A stretch of 32,796 nt of DNA from Acetobacter sp. GTDB lineage: Bacteria > Pseudomonadota > Alphaproteobacteria > Acetobacterales > Acetobacteraceae. The stretch is taken from contig JAAYUA010000024.1 in NCBI GenBank assembly GCA_012517935.1, positions 1-32,796 of the forward strand, in the 5' to 3' direction. The notes under the pieces were generated by a model, which was not told where the DNA came from, searched no databases, and worked only from the letters and a program-made list of their open reading frames with translations. Made by a program: the position numbers and the translations under genes. Shown piece by piece: positions 32,502 to 32,796 of this stretch; position 1 is the first letter of the stretch; each line of letters starts with the position of its first letter.

Positions 32502-32796
32502 GAAGCGACTTTTATCCTGCTCTGCATCGTGGGTGTTTGCCGGGTTTTCCACGACAGTGCGTGCATGGCCCTGAAGTTTGAGGGAGAAGAAATGCCCGCT
32601 GATGGTTTTGCCGGAAATCCGTGCATAATCAGGATGCATTCCCCAGCGATGGAAACCGACGCGATGGAAGAGACGGATCGCATCCTGCTGCGTGTCGCGG
32701 ACATCGAGATTCAGAACCTGAAAACCCATGGCCCGTGCGCAGCCGATCACTTCCTGCAACAGCATCGTTCCCAGACCCTGTCTGCGGGCATAGGGC
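32502..32796 (-). CDS. GNAT acetyltransferase domain, in frame with hisA (partial)
   Basis: The frame is open from the right edge and reads PYARRQGLGTMLLQEVIG, the RxxGxG/A acetyl-CoA loop of the GNAT fold. It then continues through NLDVRDTQQDAIRLFHRVGF and HRWGMHPDYARISGKTISGHFF, a classic GNAT C-terminus. About 22 residues of linker follow and the frame enters hisA at 32501 without a stop codon. The N-terminal half lies outside the window. It is either the first domain of a GNAT-HisA fusion or a gene whose stop has been lost and whose message relies on an internal hisA start. The acceptor substrate is unknown. Confidence 0.8.

Overview
The window looks like chromosomal DNA of an alphaproteobacterium, most likely an acetic acid bacterium (Acetobacteraceae). 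The evidence is indirect: a moderately GC-rich genome, a ChvI/ChvG-type two-component pair, a KirBac-type potassium channel, a DUF3597 protein, an OmpW porin, a NUP-family 'purine nucleoside permease', and a grpE-dnaK-dnaJ cluster. The genus cannot be fixed from this sequence. I saw no tRNA, rRNA, CRISPR array, insertion sequence, integrase or phage gene. Most of the window is conserved core genome with some accessory genes between.

Layout. 1-2697: the end of an outer-membrane barrel gene, then a Tat-exported phosphocholine-type phospholipase C with more A/T than its neighbours. 2726-5189 (minus): a zinc/manganese ABC importer (permease, ATPase, binding protein) behind a Zur-box-like palindrome shared with the divergent ahcY. 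5342-8163 (plus): S-adenosylhomocysteine hydrolase, a DUF3597 protein, and an OmpW porin behind a perfect FNR-type site. 8236-11162 (minus): an exported NUP-family protein and an exported TPR protein. 11299-14294 (plus): a divergent family-4-like uracil-DNA glycosylase and a soluble lytic transglycosylase. 14439-15710 (minus): tyrS. 16156-17586 (plus): an exported amidohydrolase. 17698-21299 (minus): a Kir channel, then chvG and chvI. 21424-25507 (plus): grpE, dnaK and dnaJ. 25671-29994 (plus): a small exported helical protein, the HrpB helicase and an HtrA-type protease. 30037-32796 (minus): the end of a histidine operon (hisA, hisF, hisE, HIT protein), with hisA in frame behind a GNAT acetyltransferase domain that runs off the window.

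Much of the window deals with envelope, stress and metal functions: zinc uptake under a probable Zur switch, a porin under a probable oxygen switch, an acid/envelope-sensing two-component system beside the heat-shock chaperones, and periplasmic protein and peptidoglycan processing. I found no clearly new multi-gene defence or mobile system. The best leads are regulatory or architectural: the GNAT-HisA continuous frame, the FNR site before ompW, the ahcY leader that can fold in competing ways around its ribosome-binding site, a nine-codon leader ORF coupled to hrpB, and a candidate heat-shock promoter with nested inverted repeats before dnaK.
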